The notes beneath the pieces were generated by a model. That model ran no database searches, had not been told where the DNA came from, and was given only the letters and a program-made list of their open reading frames with translations. Positions 1-7,677 of a stretch of 64,000 bases of DNA are shown one piece after another. How positions within the stretch are numbered: position 1 is the stretch's first letter; each line of letters starts with the position of its first letter. The position numbers were made by a program, and so were the translations under genes. This DNA is from Peteryoungia rhizophila (lineage in GTDB: Bacteria > Pseudomonadota > Alphaproteobacteria > Rhizobiales > Rhizobiaceae), in contig NZ_STGT01000004.1 in NCBI RefSeq assembly GCF_004912145.1, positions 186,001 to 250,000 of the forward strand. Reading direction: 5' to 3'.

Positions 1-190
1 GCATTGTGTGCGCAGTGGCGATATCTGCGTTCGAGAGGTCAAGCGGCTTACCAAACTTGACACCGCGCCGTTTGGCGGCTCCCATACCGGCCTTCGTCCG
101 CTCGCGGATTGTCTCGCGCTCGAACTCGGCCAGAGCCGCGAAGGATATGCAGATAAGACCGCCCGCCTGAGCTGGTTGTGTTGATTTGCT
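1..190 (-). pseudogene. Serine recombinase (resolvase/invertase) remnant
   Basis: Reading the minus strand gives the typical end of the catalytic domain of Tn3-type resolvases and DNA invertases: EQINTTSSGG, then, after a one-base frame change near position 157, an FAALAEFERETIRERTKAG segment and a KRRGVKFGKP linker that would lead into the C-terminal helix-turn-helix beyond the left edge. The family makes site-specific cuts through a serine at its N-terminus, which is absent here. The frame break and the abrupt junction with a chemotaxis gene tail near position 190 mark a truncated, non-functional copy. The part left of position 1 was not visible. Confidence 0.75.
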
Positions 191-325
191 CGTTCACAGA
201 ATGCGGCCATGGTGGAAGAAATGAGCGCTGCCGGCGCGGCTTTGGCCAGCGAAAGTGCAACCCTTCAGGGCTTGCTTTATGGCGCCTGTCTGACCTCACT
301 GCCGATGGCAATATTGTGCCAGTAA
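191..325 (+). pseudogene. Methyl-accepting chemotaxis protein, 3' remnant
   Basis: A plus-strand frame reads QNAAMVEEMSAAGAALASE followed by SATLQGL, which matches the end of the signalling domain of rhizobial methyl-accepting chemotaxis proteins (NAAMVEE tail). The frame then runs 15 codons into unrelated sequence and stops at 323-325. No upstream receptor, ligand or signalling domain exists in the window because the recombinase remnant starts immediately before it. It is best read as the stump of a receptor gene cut by insertion or deletion. Positions 326-445 hold nothing recognised. Confidence 0.6.
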
Positions 326-445
326 GAAAGATGGCGTGAGTTGACCGGCCACCCGATATCTTCAAGCGGGCCGGACTGCACAGCCGTCTGCGGCGCGTTT
401 GACGAAATGGTGGCCTCGAACCTAGGCCCACAATTGCAAATGGAG

Positions 446-1624
446 TCAAACTTCTGCTCGGGCGATCCCTCGGGCCATCGCAGCGATCAGGTCAGTTCTG
501 GTGACGATACCGATGAGCTTGCCATATTCCAGAATGGGTACGGCATCCACATCTGTATCGCCCATCAACGGCAACAATGCTCCCAGCGGCGTGGTCGCAA
601 TAGCGCGGGGGACCGTGACACTCATGATGTCGATTGCGAGGACTGGTTTATCCCTTTCGGGATCGATCAGCCTGCGCAGAGCGGGGATGAGACCTCGATC
701 GAGACGAAGTGCGTCTTCTCTTGCGCGGCTGATGAGATGCATCTGGAAGATAATGCCGAGAAACCGCTGCTTCTCATCAACGACGGGTAGCGATGTGAAA
801 CGATGACGCCGGAAGAGATCCGCGACCGTGCCCAAATCTGTGTTTGCCTTCACAGTGATCAGGTTCGAGGACATGATGGCGCCCGCAGTTGGAGTGCCGG
901 GCCGGTGAGCTGCTGCCTGGAGCTCTGCGGCACCGATCAGGCGCGCCAAATCTTCAACACCGAGATTGAATGACTGTCGATAGCGCTGAAGGATATCGCT
1001 CAGCTCAACCTCGGTAAGCCCCAGCCGTTCGACGGCGATCCTGTCGGCAGTGCCATGCCTGTTCGGCTGGTCGAATTGACGAAATGGATAGCGACGCCCT
1101 GTCAGACTGGAATAGGCCATCGCAATCAGGACAAGGCTCGCCGTGCCCGTCGCAATTGGCGCAAGCGCAAACCAGAAACCGAGACGCTCCACGGCCTCTG
1201 GGCTCATTGCAGCCGTCATGGCGACAGCCCCTGCCGGCGGATGCACAGCTCGCAGCATGAATGTCACGGCAATCGCCAGAGCGACGGCAACGGCGATCCG
1301 CAACGTCGGTTCGTGAATGAACAGCGAGATTGCCACGCCAACGAGAGCAGCGGCCGTATTGCCGATGACTGCAGACCATGGCTGAGCAAGCGGACTGTTG
1401 GGAACCGCGAACAGGAGAACGGCACTCGCGCCCAGCGGTGCGACGAGGTAGAGGCCGCTTTCAAGATCAATGCCCGGAGACAGCAAGAAATAGCCGGTCA
1501 GCCAAAGCCCGATGAAAGCTCCAAGGCCTGCGCGCATGGCTTCCATTGGAGCCGTGCCAGTGACTGCTGGTCCGAGAGAACGTAAGAACTGCAATTGACT
1601 GATCCCGATCGATTGAAAGCGCAA
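446..1624 (-). CDS. HPP family membrane protein with C-terminal CBS pair
   Basis: The 392-residue product has an N-terminal HPP domain (about residues 25-175) with several hydrophobic segments and the diagnostic HPPAGA motif, followed by a linker and two CBS domains (about residues 245-385; TVADLFRRHRFTSLPVVDE and the DAVPILE...GIVTRTDLI segment). HPP proteins sit in the inner membrane, and some have been linked to nitrite transport. CBS pairs usually bind adenine nucleotides and gate transport, so a nucleotide-regulated channel or transporter is inferred. The start is a TTG giving MRFQSIG; an internal ATG (MEAMRAG) about 26 codons on is possible. It stands alone, with no operon partner. Confidence 0.85.
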   Translation of the reverse strand: MRFQSIGISQLQFLRSLGPAVTGTAPMEAMRAGLGAFIGLWLTGYFLLSPGIDLESGLYLVAPLGASAVLLFAVPNSPLAQPWSAVIGNTAAALVGVAISLFIHEPTLRIAVAVALAIAVTFMLRAVHPPAGAVAMTAAMSPEAVERLGFWFALAPIATGTASLVLIAMAYSSLTGRRYPFRQFDQPNRHGTADRIAVERLGLTEVELSDILQRYRQSFNLGVEDLARLIGAAELQAAAHRPGTPTAGAIMSSNLITVKANTDLGTVADLFRRHRFTSLPVVDEKQRFLGIIFQMHLISRAREDALRLDRGLIPALRRLIDPERDKPVLAIDIMSVTVPRAIATTPLGALLPLMGDTDVDAVPILEYGKLIGIVTRTDLIAAMARGIARAEV

Positions 1625-1740
1625 ACTTTCAGCAAATGATCAAAATTTCAACATGTAACTGGGGACATTGAGGGCAGAGGTCGGGGTCGACGGCAATGGA
1701 AGCGTTTGCCGAGGACACAGAGGACCTGTGATCGAGACCC

Positions 1741-1887
1741 ATGGCCTATAACCCGCCCGTCGCGGTCTACGATGCCTGCGTGCCCTATCCCTTCCACCTG
1801 TCCAACGTCATTTCCAGTGCATCTTCGACGGTCTCGTCGAGGCTTTCCTGGACCAATGATATACAGGATGAGTGGATGCGCCCGTGA
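1741..1887 (+). pseudogene. PIN-domain (VapC-like) gene fragment, frameshifted
   Basis: From ATG 1741 the frame reads MAYNPPVAVYDACVPYPFHL, the start of PIN-domain proteins of the VYDACVLYPFHLRN type, including the first catalytic aspartate. A compensating pair of frame changes follows: FQCIFDGLVEA is in the +1 frame and WTNDIQDEWMR is back in the original frame before a TGA at 1885-1887. Together these match about 45 residues of a protein normally near 180 residues. PIN domains are metal-dependent RNases, often toxins. The remaining catalytic acidic residues are missing, so this is a dead stump. Confidence 0.6.
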
Positions 1888-1963
1888 GTTACGCTTGCGA
1901 TAGGTTGTAGACGCTTGCGGCAAGCTCTTGCGAGCGATCGCAATGCAGGGCCTACTGTGTTTT

Positions 1964-3598
1964 ATGCGATCAACAATTCGCGGCACAGGCCGTAGGACGT
2001 TCAGAATCTTGTCGCTTGTAGCCTTAGCTTTTGCCCTAGGCTTTGCAGGATACCTCTTTTTGGCGGCTGCGCCGGAGGGCAGGTCTCTCGCTGCGCCGCG
2101 GACGGGGACCGCAGCAAAGCTTGCCGCGAAGGGGGCGGCAGTCTTTGCTGGCGGGGGGTTCGGCGGCATTTCTCAAACGTCGCTAGAAACCAACGCCGTG
2201 CCGTTCAAGCTCATCGCGGCAGCGCTGATGATGGACGAACAGGCGCGCGATCCCACGGCGTCAACTGATCTTGCAACGCTGAGGCGGGTGATGCGGCGCT
2301 TCGGCTTCCTATATCCGGAGATCGTCGATGGCGCCCCCCCTGGAATGCGCCTGCCGCTCGCGGAGAAGCCGCTGGGCATGACCCACGGATTCATCGCGCC
2401 AGTCGGCGGAGCGAGGGTCGAGGTGGCCAATCTGGGCTGTGCGGCGTGCCATGCCGGGGTTGCCTATTCGGCGGACGGGGCCCCGCAGCCAGGCCGCGCT
2501 GTGCTTGGGATGCCCAACACGTCGCTGGATCTCGAAAGCTACACCCAATCGATCTTCACCGCGCTGCGCCGCCATGCAAGCGACCCCGCCTTATTGGCAA
2601 TGGCCGACACGCTGTTTCCGCAAATGAGCTGGCAGGAGCGCGCCTCGCTCCGCTGGATCGTTCTGCCGCTTGCGCGCGGCCGTCTGGCGACACTGGCAGA
2701 CGCAGCGCGCGCGCTTGCGTTCCCAAACGGTCTGCCGGGGGCGACCAATGGCGTCGCCGCGCTCAAGTTCCAGATGGGAACGCCGCTTCTGGGGGACGGG
2801 GCGGGAGATCGTGGGTTCGTCTCGATACCAGACCTCGGCTTGCGCCATCATCGCAGCCGCCTGCTCGTCGATGGGGCCTATGCCACCCCGTCGGGAAAGG
2901 CCGATCCGCACGAACTCGCCGTGATCACCAGTTTCTTCACCGTGCCGAGCATGGGGGTGACGCCAGAAATGGCCCGGCGGCATATTCCCGAGGCCGAGGC
3001 AATCTTCGCCTGGCTCACTGACTATCGCCCGCAAGCCTATCCCGGTTCGATCGACCGGGCGGCGGCTGAACAAGGAGCGGCGCTCTATGCCCGGGGCTGC
3101 GCATCGTGCCACGGCAGTTTCGATTGGAACGCGGGCGTGCCTCGGCTCGCCAGCTATCCCGACTGGATCGGCGACGTGGGGACCGATCCGCTGCGCGCGC
3201 AGGCTGTCGACTCCGGACTTGCCGAGGCGATCCGCAAATCTGCCTACGGCACGGCAATATCGCTGACGAACGGGCAAGGCTACGCGGCCCCACCACTTGC
3301 CGGGGTTTGGGCCTCGGCGCCCTATCTCCACAACGGCTCGGTCCCAAGCCTCGCCGCGCTGCTCGAACCGCGTCTGCGCCCGGCGCGGTTCATGGTCGGC
3401 GGGCATGCGCTCGATTGGCAAAGCATGGGCCTGCGGCTGACCCCGGAGGGCCGCTATCCACCGGACTATACGCCTTTCTCGGAACCACAATGGATCGATA
3501 CCACAGAGCCCGGGCTGGGCAATGGCGGTCATGTCTATGGCAGTGAGCTCACTCAGGAGGAGCGGCAGGCGCTGATCGCGTTCCTCAAACTGCTTTAG
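1964..3598 (+). CDS. Di-haem c-type cytochrome, RoxA/peroxidase-like
   Basis: The protein is about 544 residues from ATG 1964, which places a single membrane anchor or signal segment (ILSLVALAFALGFAGYLFL) right at the N-terminus; TTG 1928 and ATG 1943 are alternative starts. Two haem-attachment motifs are visible, CAACH near residue 160 and CASCH near residue 380, and the C-terminal half carries APYLHNGSVPSLAALL, a signature of the di-haem cytochromes related to cytochrome c peroxidase and RoxA oxygenases. It should be periplasmic and act as an electron carrier, peroxidase or oxygenase; substrate unknown. Its stop codon overlaps that of the convergent nitroreductase gene by 3 bp, so the two transcripts are antisense at their ends. 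Confidence 0.8.
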   Translation: MRSTIRGTGRRTFRILSLVALAFALGFAGYLFLAAAPEGRSLAAPRTGTAAKLAAKGAAVFAGGGFGGISQTSLETNAVPFKLIAAALMMDEQARDPTASTDLATLRRVMRRFGFLYPEIVDGAPPGMRLPLAEKPLGMTHGFIAPVGGARVEVANLGCAACHAGVAYSADGAPQPGRAVLGMPNTSLDLESYTQSIFTALRRHASDPALLAMADTLFPQMSWQERASLRWIVLPLARGRLATLADAARALAFPNGLPGATNGVAALKFQMGTPLLGDGAGDRGFVSIPDLGLRHHRSRLLVDGAYATPSGKADPHELAVITSFFTVPSMGVTPEMARRHIPEAEAIFAWLTDYRPQAYPGSIDRAAAEQGAALYARGCASCHGSFDWNAGVPRLASYPDWIGDVGTDPLRAQAVDSGLAEAIRKSAYGTAISLTNGQGYAAPPLAGVWASAPYLHNGSVPSLAALLEPRLRPARFMVGGHALDWQSMGLRLTPEGRYPPDYTPFSEPQWIDTTEPGLGNGGHVYGSELTQEERQALIAFLKLL

Positions 3599-4572
3599 TC
3601 TAGCAACACTTCGGCAAGCGGCAGGCGGGCGCGGGGGAAGGGACGACCGTCGCGTCTGCCGATCCGCAAAGCGGTTACCAGCCGGCGGTCGACGCCAATC
3701 CCGTGGGCGGCGCAGATGGCTGCAGCCGCCGCCGGGTCATCGGCGAGGGCGGCCAGGACATTGCCCCCCAAGCCGGTTGCATCGACCTCCAGCCACAGCC
3801 GGTGAAAGGCGCGTCCGCTGTCGAACGGGTTCTCGTCCGCAGCGCGGTGAAACAGCACGACGGCGGCCGCGTTGCCAAAGCCCTTGGCCTCGGCCAGCAA
3901 GGCAGGCGCGACGCCAAGCGCTGCGAGTGGGCGAAACAGCGGCCCCAGCACCGCACCCGCGCCCAAAGCCTCGATCGCCGAAAGCTGCATCGCCGCCGCA
4001 TTCAGCCCGTCGCGCGCCCAATCAGGATGACGCGGGCTCAGACGCATCCAGTGCCGCAACTCGGCACGGAAGCCGTCGCCGAGGATGATCGCATAGCTCG
4101 CGCGGTCATATAGCGCGGCAGCGGCGGCGATGGCCACGGGATCGCAAACGACCACCCGGTCTTCGCCAAGAAGCGCTTGTGCCGCGGCAAGGTCCTGCGG
4201 CGATGGCGGGAGGAAGGGCCCGCGCCACGATGCCCGTGCCTTCAGCACCGCCAGCAGCGGATCGGGCTCGGCGCTCGGCACGAAGGTCAGCCGCGCCACC
4301 GGCCTCAAGCCACCCGCCGCCTCACCGTCGAGCCGCTCGACCCGCGTTGCAAGCCCTGCGGCCGAGGCAGCGATCGCCGCACCCTCTGCTGCCGCACCAA
4401 GGCTGATCGCGGCATCATTGCCTCGGGGATCACCGACTGTCAGGCGCCGTGCTGTGTCTTCCAGCAAAATCAGCGCTTCGCCATCGATCCGCCAGCGCGC
4501 GGGCTGGACGTTATGGACGCTTGGCGCAGCCATTGCCGCAGCGACCAGGGAGCGGAGTCCATCGGCGTTCAT
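3595..4572 (-). CDS. Acg-like nitroreductase-fold protein, last gene of operon
   Basis: The 325-residue product begins MNADGLRSLVAAAMAAPSVH and continues NVQPARW, matching the N-terminal APS-HNTQPW motif of Acg-like members of the FMN-dependent nitroreductase family; it also has VGDPRGNDAAISLGAA and a late DATGLGG segment. ATG 4570-4572 is chosen because it overlaps the upstream stop by 4 bp (ATGA); the open frame extends further but only as a shadow. Acg proteins bind FMN but several lack ordinary nitroreductase activity and have been suggested to sequester flavin. Next to an E1-like enzyme, a redox or dehydrogenation step on a small molecule or peptide is plausible, but that is inference. 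Confidence 0.75.
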   Translation of the reverse strand: MNADGLRSLVAAAMAAPSVHNVQPARWRIDGEALILLEDTARRLTVGDPRGNDAAISLGAAAEGAAIAASAAGLATRVERLDGEAAGGLRPVARLTFVPSAEPDPLLAVLKARASWRGPFLPPSPQDLAAAQALLGEDRVVVCDPVAIAAAAALYDRASYAIILGDGFRAELRHWMRLSPRHPDWARDGLNAAAMQLSAIEALGAGAVLGPLFRPLAALGVAPALLAEAKGFGNAAAVVLFHRAADENPFDSGRAFHRLWLEVDATGLGGNVLAALADDPAAAAAICAAHGIGVDRRLVTALRIGRRDGRPFPRARLPLAEVLLD

Positions 4573-5660
4573 GCGATATCCTTGCGGAACAGGTGCAGCT
4601 TGTGGAGCCATCGGCCGTTCATCTTTTCGACTTGCCTGCGGCTCGCCGGGTTTTCGTCGGCGATCCAGGTCCCGCCGATCGTCTCGTAACCTGCAGCGCG
4701 CACCCGTCCGAGGGTCTCGGCCAGCATCGCGCTCATGATCCCCTGACCGTGTGCCGCTCGGGCGACCGAATAGAAGATGATAACTGCGCGCTTGCGGTTC
4801 ATCCGGTATCGCAGGAAGTGCCACGGCGTCGTCAGTCCGACCCGTGAACGGGTCGCCTTGAGGAAGCCGTTCAGGTCCGGGATGGCGATGATCACCCCCA
4901 CCGGCACCCCATCCCGCTTCAGCACCGAGGACAGGCGTGGATCGAGGATCGTGCTGAGCTCTCCCGCCTGGAACTGGAATTCCTCCGGTGTCAGGGGCAC
5001 GAACATGGGATTGTGATGGAAGCCGTCGTTGAGCAGCAGTCGTGCTTCCTCCATACGTTCGAGGAAGGTCCCCTTGCGGATCGGGGCAAAGGTATAGCGC
5101 GCGCGATCGAGTGCTGCAGGCGGGGGGTTAGGGCGAGCAAGGTCGATCTCGAAGGTGGTCATGGGGAAGAAGGCGGAAAAGCCGTTCGCCTCGAGCAGTC
5201 CTGGCAGCCAAGGCGGGCCGACGATCATATCGGTATAGGCGGTCTCCTCGAACCCCCCGGTCATCACCCCGCATTGCTGCATGGCTGTCAGGTTGAAGTT
5301 GCCAACCAGCTCTGTCATCCCCTGGTCGCGTGCGAAGCCTTCGGCGGCATCCAGCAGCATCCGGGCTGCTTGCGGGTCATCGGCACAGTCGAAGAAGCCG
5401 AATTGTGCTCGGCTCCCGCCCCAGCGCTCGTTCGACTGGCGGTGCAGGTGGGCGATGATCCGTCCCACCGGCATTCCGGCGCGGTGCACCGTCCAGAAGC
5501 GGAAGGGACTACCTGCCTGCCATAACGGGTTCTTCGCCGGGTCTAGCATCCGCATCAAGTCCCCCCGCATCGGCGAGACATAGCCGATTTGTGGCGGATA
5601 GGCGTTGAACGGGGCGTCGAAGAAGGCTTCGCGGTCGCCTTCGCGCAAGGTGAGGTTCAT
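4569..5660 (-). CDS. GNAT-family acyltransferase-like protein
   Basis: This 363-residue protein has a C-terminal GNAT core: HGQGIMSAMLAETL corresponds to the acetyl-CoA pyrophosphate-binding loop and WIADENPASRR followed by MNGRW to the last strand and helix. The N-terminal half (about residues 20-180; FNAYPPQIGYVSPMRGD, GNFNLTAMQQCGVM) resembles the long, probably duplicated GNAT proteins of unknown function. It overlaps both neighbours by 4 bp, so it is translationally coupled within the five-gene operon. A role as acyl or aminoacyl transferase acting with the E1-like enzyme is inferred from context; the substrate cannot be named. Confidence 0.65.
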   Translation of the reverse strand: MNLTLREGDREAFFDAPFNAYPPQIGYVSPMRGDLMRMLDPAKNPLWQAGSPFRFWTVHRAGMPVGRIIAHLHRQSNERWGGSRAQFGFFDCADDPQAARMLLDAAEGFARDQGMTELVGNFNLTAMQQCGVMTGGFEETAYTDMIVGPPWLPGLLEANGFSAFFPMTTFEIDLARPNPPPAALDRARYTFAPIRKGTFLERMEEARLLLNDGFHHNPMFVPLTPEEFQFQAGELSTILDPRLSSVLKRDGVPVGVIIAIPDLNGFLKATRSRVGLTTPWHFLRYRMNRKRAVIIFYSVARAAHGQGIMSAMLAETLGRVRAAGYETIGGTWIADENPASRRQVEKMNGRWLHKLHLFRKDIA

Positions 5661-6796
5661 GGGATACGCTCCAGCAGCCGAGCAACGATGGTAAGTTCCC
5701 GCGTCAGCCGCGCTTCGTCCAGCGCGCCGCCCGAGATCGCGAGAAACCGTAGCGAAGGCGCCGGAGAAAGGCGAAGCAGATGGCTGGCACCATAGCGGGC
5801 CAGCAGTTCGCGCGCGGCGCCGGTCAGGGTCTCGTTCGCCGGATCGCGCGTCGCGGTCACCACGGGCCGAGCAGCGAGCGCGATCACAAGGTCTTCGGGC
5901 AGATCGGAGAGTGCCTCTGCGGTCACCATCACAGCATTGGCAAGCAAAGGGTGCGCCGCTAGTATTGCGGCTTCATCGGGCGCAGCGCGGGCGATGGGGC
6001 CGAGGAGCCCCTCGCCGCGTGAAGGGGTGTCGGCGAAACGTTCAGCCAGCAATACCAGCGCCGCTGCGGCACTCGCCGTCGCAGCAAGCGCGGAAGCGAG
6101 CGGGGCGGAGCCGCCCGTAAGATCCACGGCCAGCGCGACCAATGCGCCCGCTCCGGCCAGCATCAGCACATCGGTAAGCAGTCTGAGCGGGCGGCTAGCC
6201 ACACCGGCAAGGAGAGAGCAGGCGAGCACAAAGACGAGCGCCGCGAAGGGACCTCCCCGGAACGGCAGATCGGGGAAGGCCCAAGCAAAATCAGTCGCGA
6301 GTAATGGCAGAGCCAGCGCGAAGGCGAGCGCAAGCATATCCACCGCGTGCCGCTCTGCCAGCGATACCGAACCACGCTGCGCCCACAGGTGCAGGAGCGT
6401 CGCCACGACAACCGTTGCCTGAAACAGCGCGAGCGCGATCAGAGCGGGGCCGGCCCAGACCAACTGGAAGATGATCGCCAGCAGCGAGAATGCACCTGCC
6501 CCCGTGAGCGCAACCAACTTAACGATGCGAGGCGCATGTCGGCGGACCATTTCCTCGGCAAGGCGCAAGGTAACAAGCGGCAGCCACGCCGCCACCACCA
6601 TGGTCGCCGCAACCACAACCGCTGAAGGCTGCGCCAGCCCAATGAGTCGCAGAGCGAGCAGGAGCGCGATCATGGTCAGCAGGCGCGCAAGATGTCCTGC
6701 CACCCCGCCCCCGCGCGCGGCCGCTGCCACCCCGACGCGCGCCACCAGCGCGGCGACTAGTCCAATGGCCGTCAACAGGGCGCCCATCGCCGTCAT
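5657..6796 (-). CDS. Polytopic membrane protein of E1/nitroreductase operon
   Basis: The 379-residue product is very rich in Ala, Leu and Val, with roughly seven or eight hydrophobic segments between residues 5 and 245 and a soluble C-terminal domain of about 120 residues (from FADTPSRGEG onward). I do not recognise the family. The conserved-looking PFRGGPFAALVFVLAC stretch lies between two membrane segments. It overlaps the flanking genes by 4 bp on each side, so it is made in step with the ThiF-like and GNAT-like proteins. It may anchor the enzymes to the membrane or export their product; this is inference from position only. Confidence 0.6.
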   Translation of the reverse strand: MTAMGALLTAIGLVAALVARVGVAAAARGGGVAGHLARLLTMIALLLALRLIGLAQPSAVVVAATMVVAAWLPLVTLRLAEEMVRRHAPRIVKLVALTGAGAFSLLAIIFQLVWAGPALIALALFQATVVVATLLHLWAQRGSVSLAERHAVDMLALAFALALPLLATDFAWAFPDLPFRGGPFAALVFVLACSLLAGVASRPLRLLTDVLMLAGAGALVALAVDLTGGSAPLASALAATASAAAALVLLAERFADTPSRGEGLLGPIARAAPDEAAILAAHPLLANAVMVTAEALSDLPEDLVIALAARPVVTATRDPANETLTGAARELLARYGASHLLRLSPAPSLRFLAISGGALDEARLTRELTIVARLLERIP

Positions 6797-7677
6797 GCCA
6801 GGAGCTTTGCCATGAAACGCCTGACCAACATCCGCTTTGCAAAGGCAAGCGGCGGCGGCAGCGGCCGCTCAACCCGCGGGGCATGGGGGTTGAAGAAATA
6901 GCCCCGGCAATCAGTACCGCCGGGCCTCCCGAGGATCTGCCGGATTGCCTCTTCCGCCATCAGAGTGCCGGCCATCGTTACCATGGTCGCAAAGCTGAAG
7001 CGCGAACGTTTGCCAGCCGCGACCTGGCCCGCGACCTCGAGATCGACATATTTGTGGCTTGAAGAATGCACCAGCACATACTCGATCTCCTTCATCAGAC
7101 ATTCCACACCCATGTCGCGGGTAATTGCCTGCCACGGCACGCCGACGGTTGGATAGCCAAGCCGCTCTTCCAGCCGTGGATCTTGCGGGCGCACTACCGT
7201 GACCGAGGGCAGAGGCGATGCATAGGCATCGATCAACGTGCGTCCGTGCGCGCGGCACTGCCGGTAGAATTCCGCGCCCGCCGCAGCATCATCGGTGCCA
7301 TTGATCGCAACATCAGCGCGGGGGAGTATATCCGGCAGCCGATCGGCCCATTCACGCCCCAGCACTTCGATCTGCAGCTCGGGATTGATCTCGCGCGCCA
7401 GCTTTGCCGCCGCCTCAGCCTTCAGCACGCCAATGGTGTCGGCGCGGGCAAAAAGCTGGCGGTTCAGGTTCGACACCTCGAAGACGTCGAGATCAGCGAT
7501 AACAAAGCGCCCGATGCCCGCGCGCACCAGCGCCATGAAGGCTGCGCCCCCCATTCCGCCAACGCCGGGGATGAAGACGCAGGCTTCGCGCAGGCGCAGC
7601 TGCTCGGCCTCGTTCACGAAACCGCGGTTGCGGGTGGTCATCTCGGCATAGGTGAAGGCGGTCAAGACATCGGTCAT
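6793..7677 (-). CDS. E1-like (ThiF/MoeB) adenylyltransferase
   Basis: The 294-residue protein has the Rossmann nucleotide loop GVGGMGG (about residues 38-44), the DLDVFEVSNLNRQ motif that carries the ATP-contacting Asp, Arg and Gln, a KAEAAAK lysine, and NGTDDA, the equivalent of the DxTDN metal/ATP motif. These define the ThiF/MoeB/E1 superfamily, which adenylates a C-terminal carboxylate. The paired zinc cysteines (CxxC) usual in MoeB and ThiF are absent; candidate thiol-accepting cysteines are in VECLMKE and TDCRGYF. Flanking genes overlap by 4 bp. No ubiquitin-like partner is encoded nearby, so the target could be a small peptide or an amino acid. Confidence 0.85.
   Translation of the reverse strand: MTDVLTAFTYAEMTTRNRGFVNEAEQLRLREACVFIPGVGGMGGAAFMALVRAGIGRFVIADLDVFEVSNLNRQLFARADTIGVLKAEAAAKLAREINPELQIEVLGREWADRLPDILPRADVAINGTDDAAAGAEFYRQCRAHGRTLIDAYASPLPSVTVVRPQDPRLEERLGYPTVGVPWQAITRDMGVECLMKEIEYVLVHSSSHKYVDLEVAGQVAAGKRSRFSFATMVTMAGTLMAEEAIRQILGRPGGTDCRGYFFNPHAPRVERPLPPPLAFAKRMLVRRFMAKLLA

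Noticed and set aside
48-449. Long minus-strand frame starting MTPFAIVGL
   Set aside because: It runs across the junction of the recombinase and chemotaxis remnants; only its last third, in two frames, matches a known protein.
2591-3532. 313-codon minus-strand frame inside the cytochrome gene
   Set aside because: Antisense shadow of a GC-rich gene with clear haem motifs on the other strand; no ribosome site or motif of its own.
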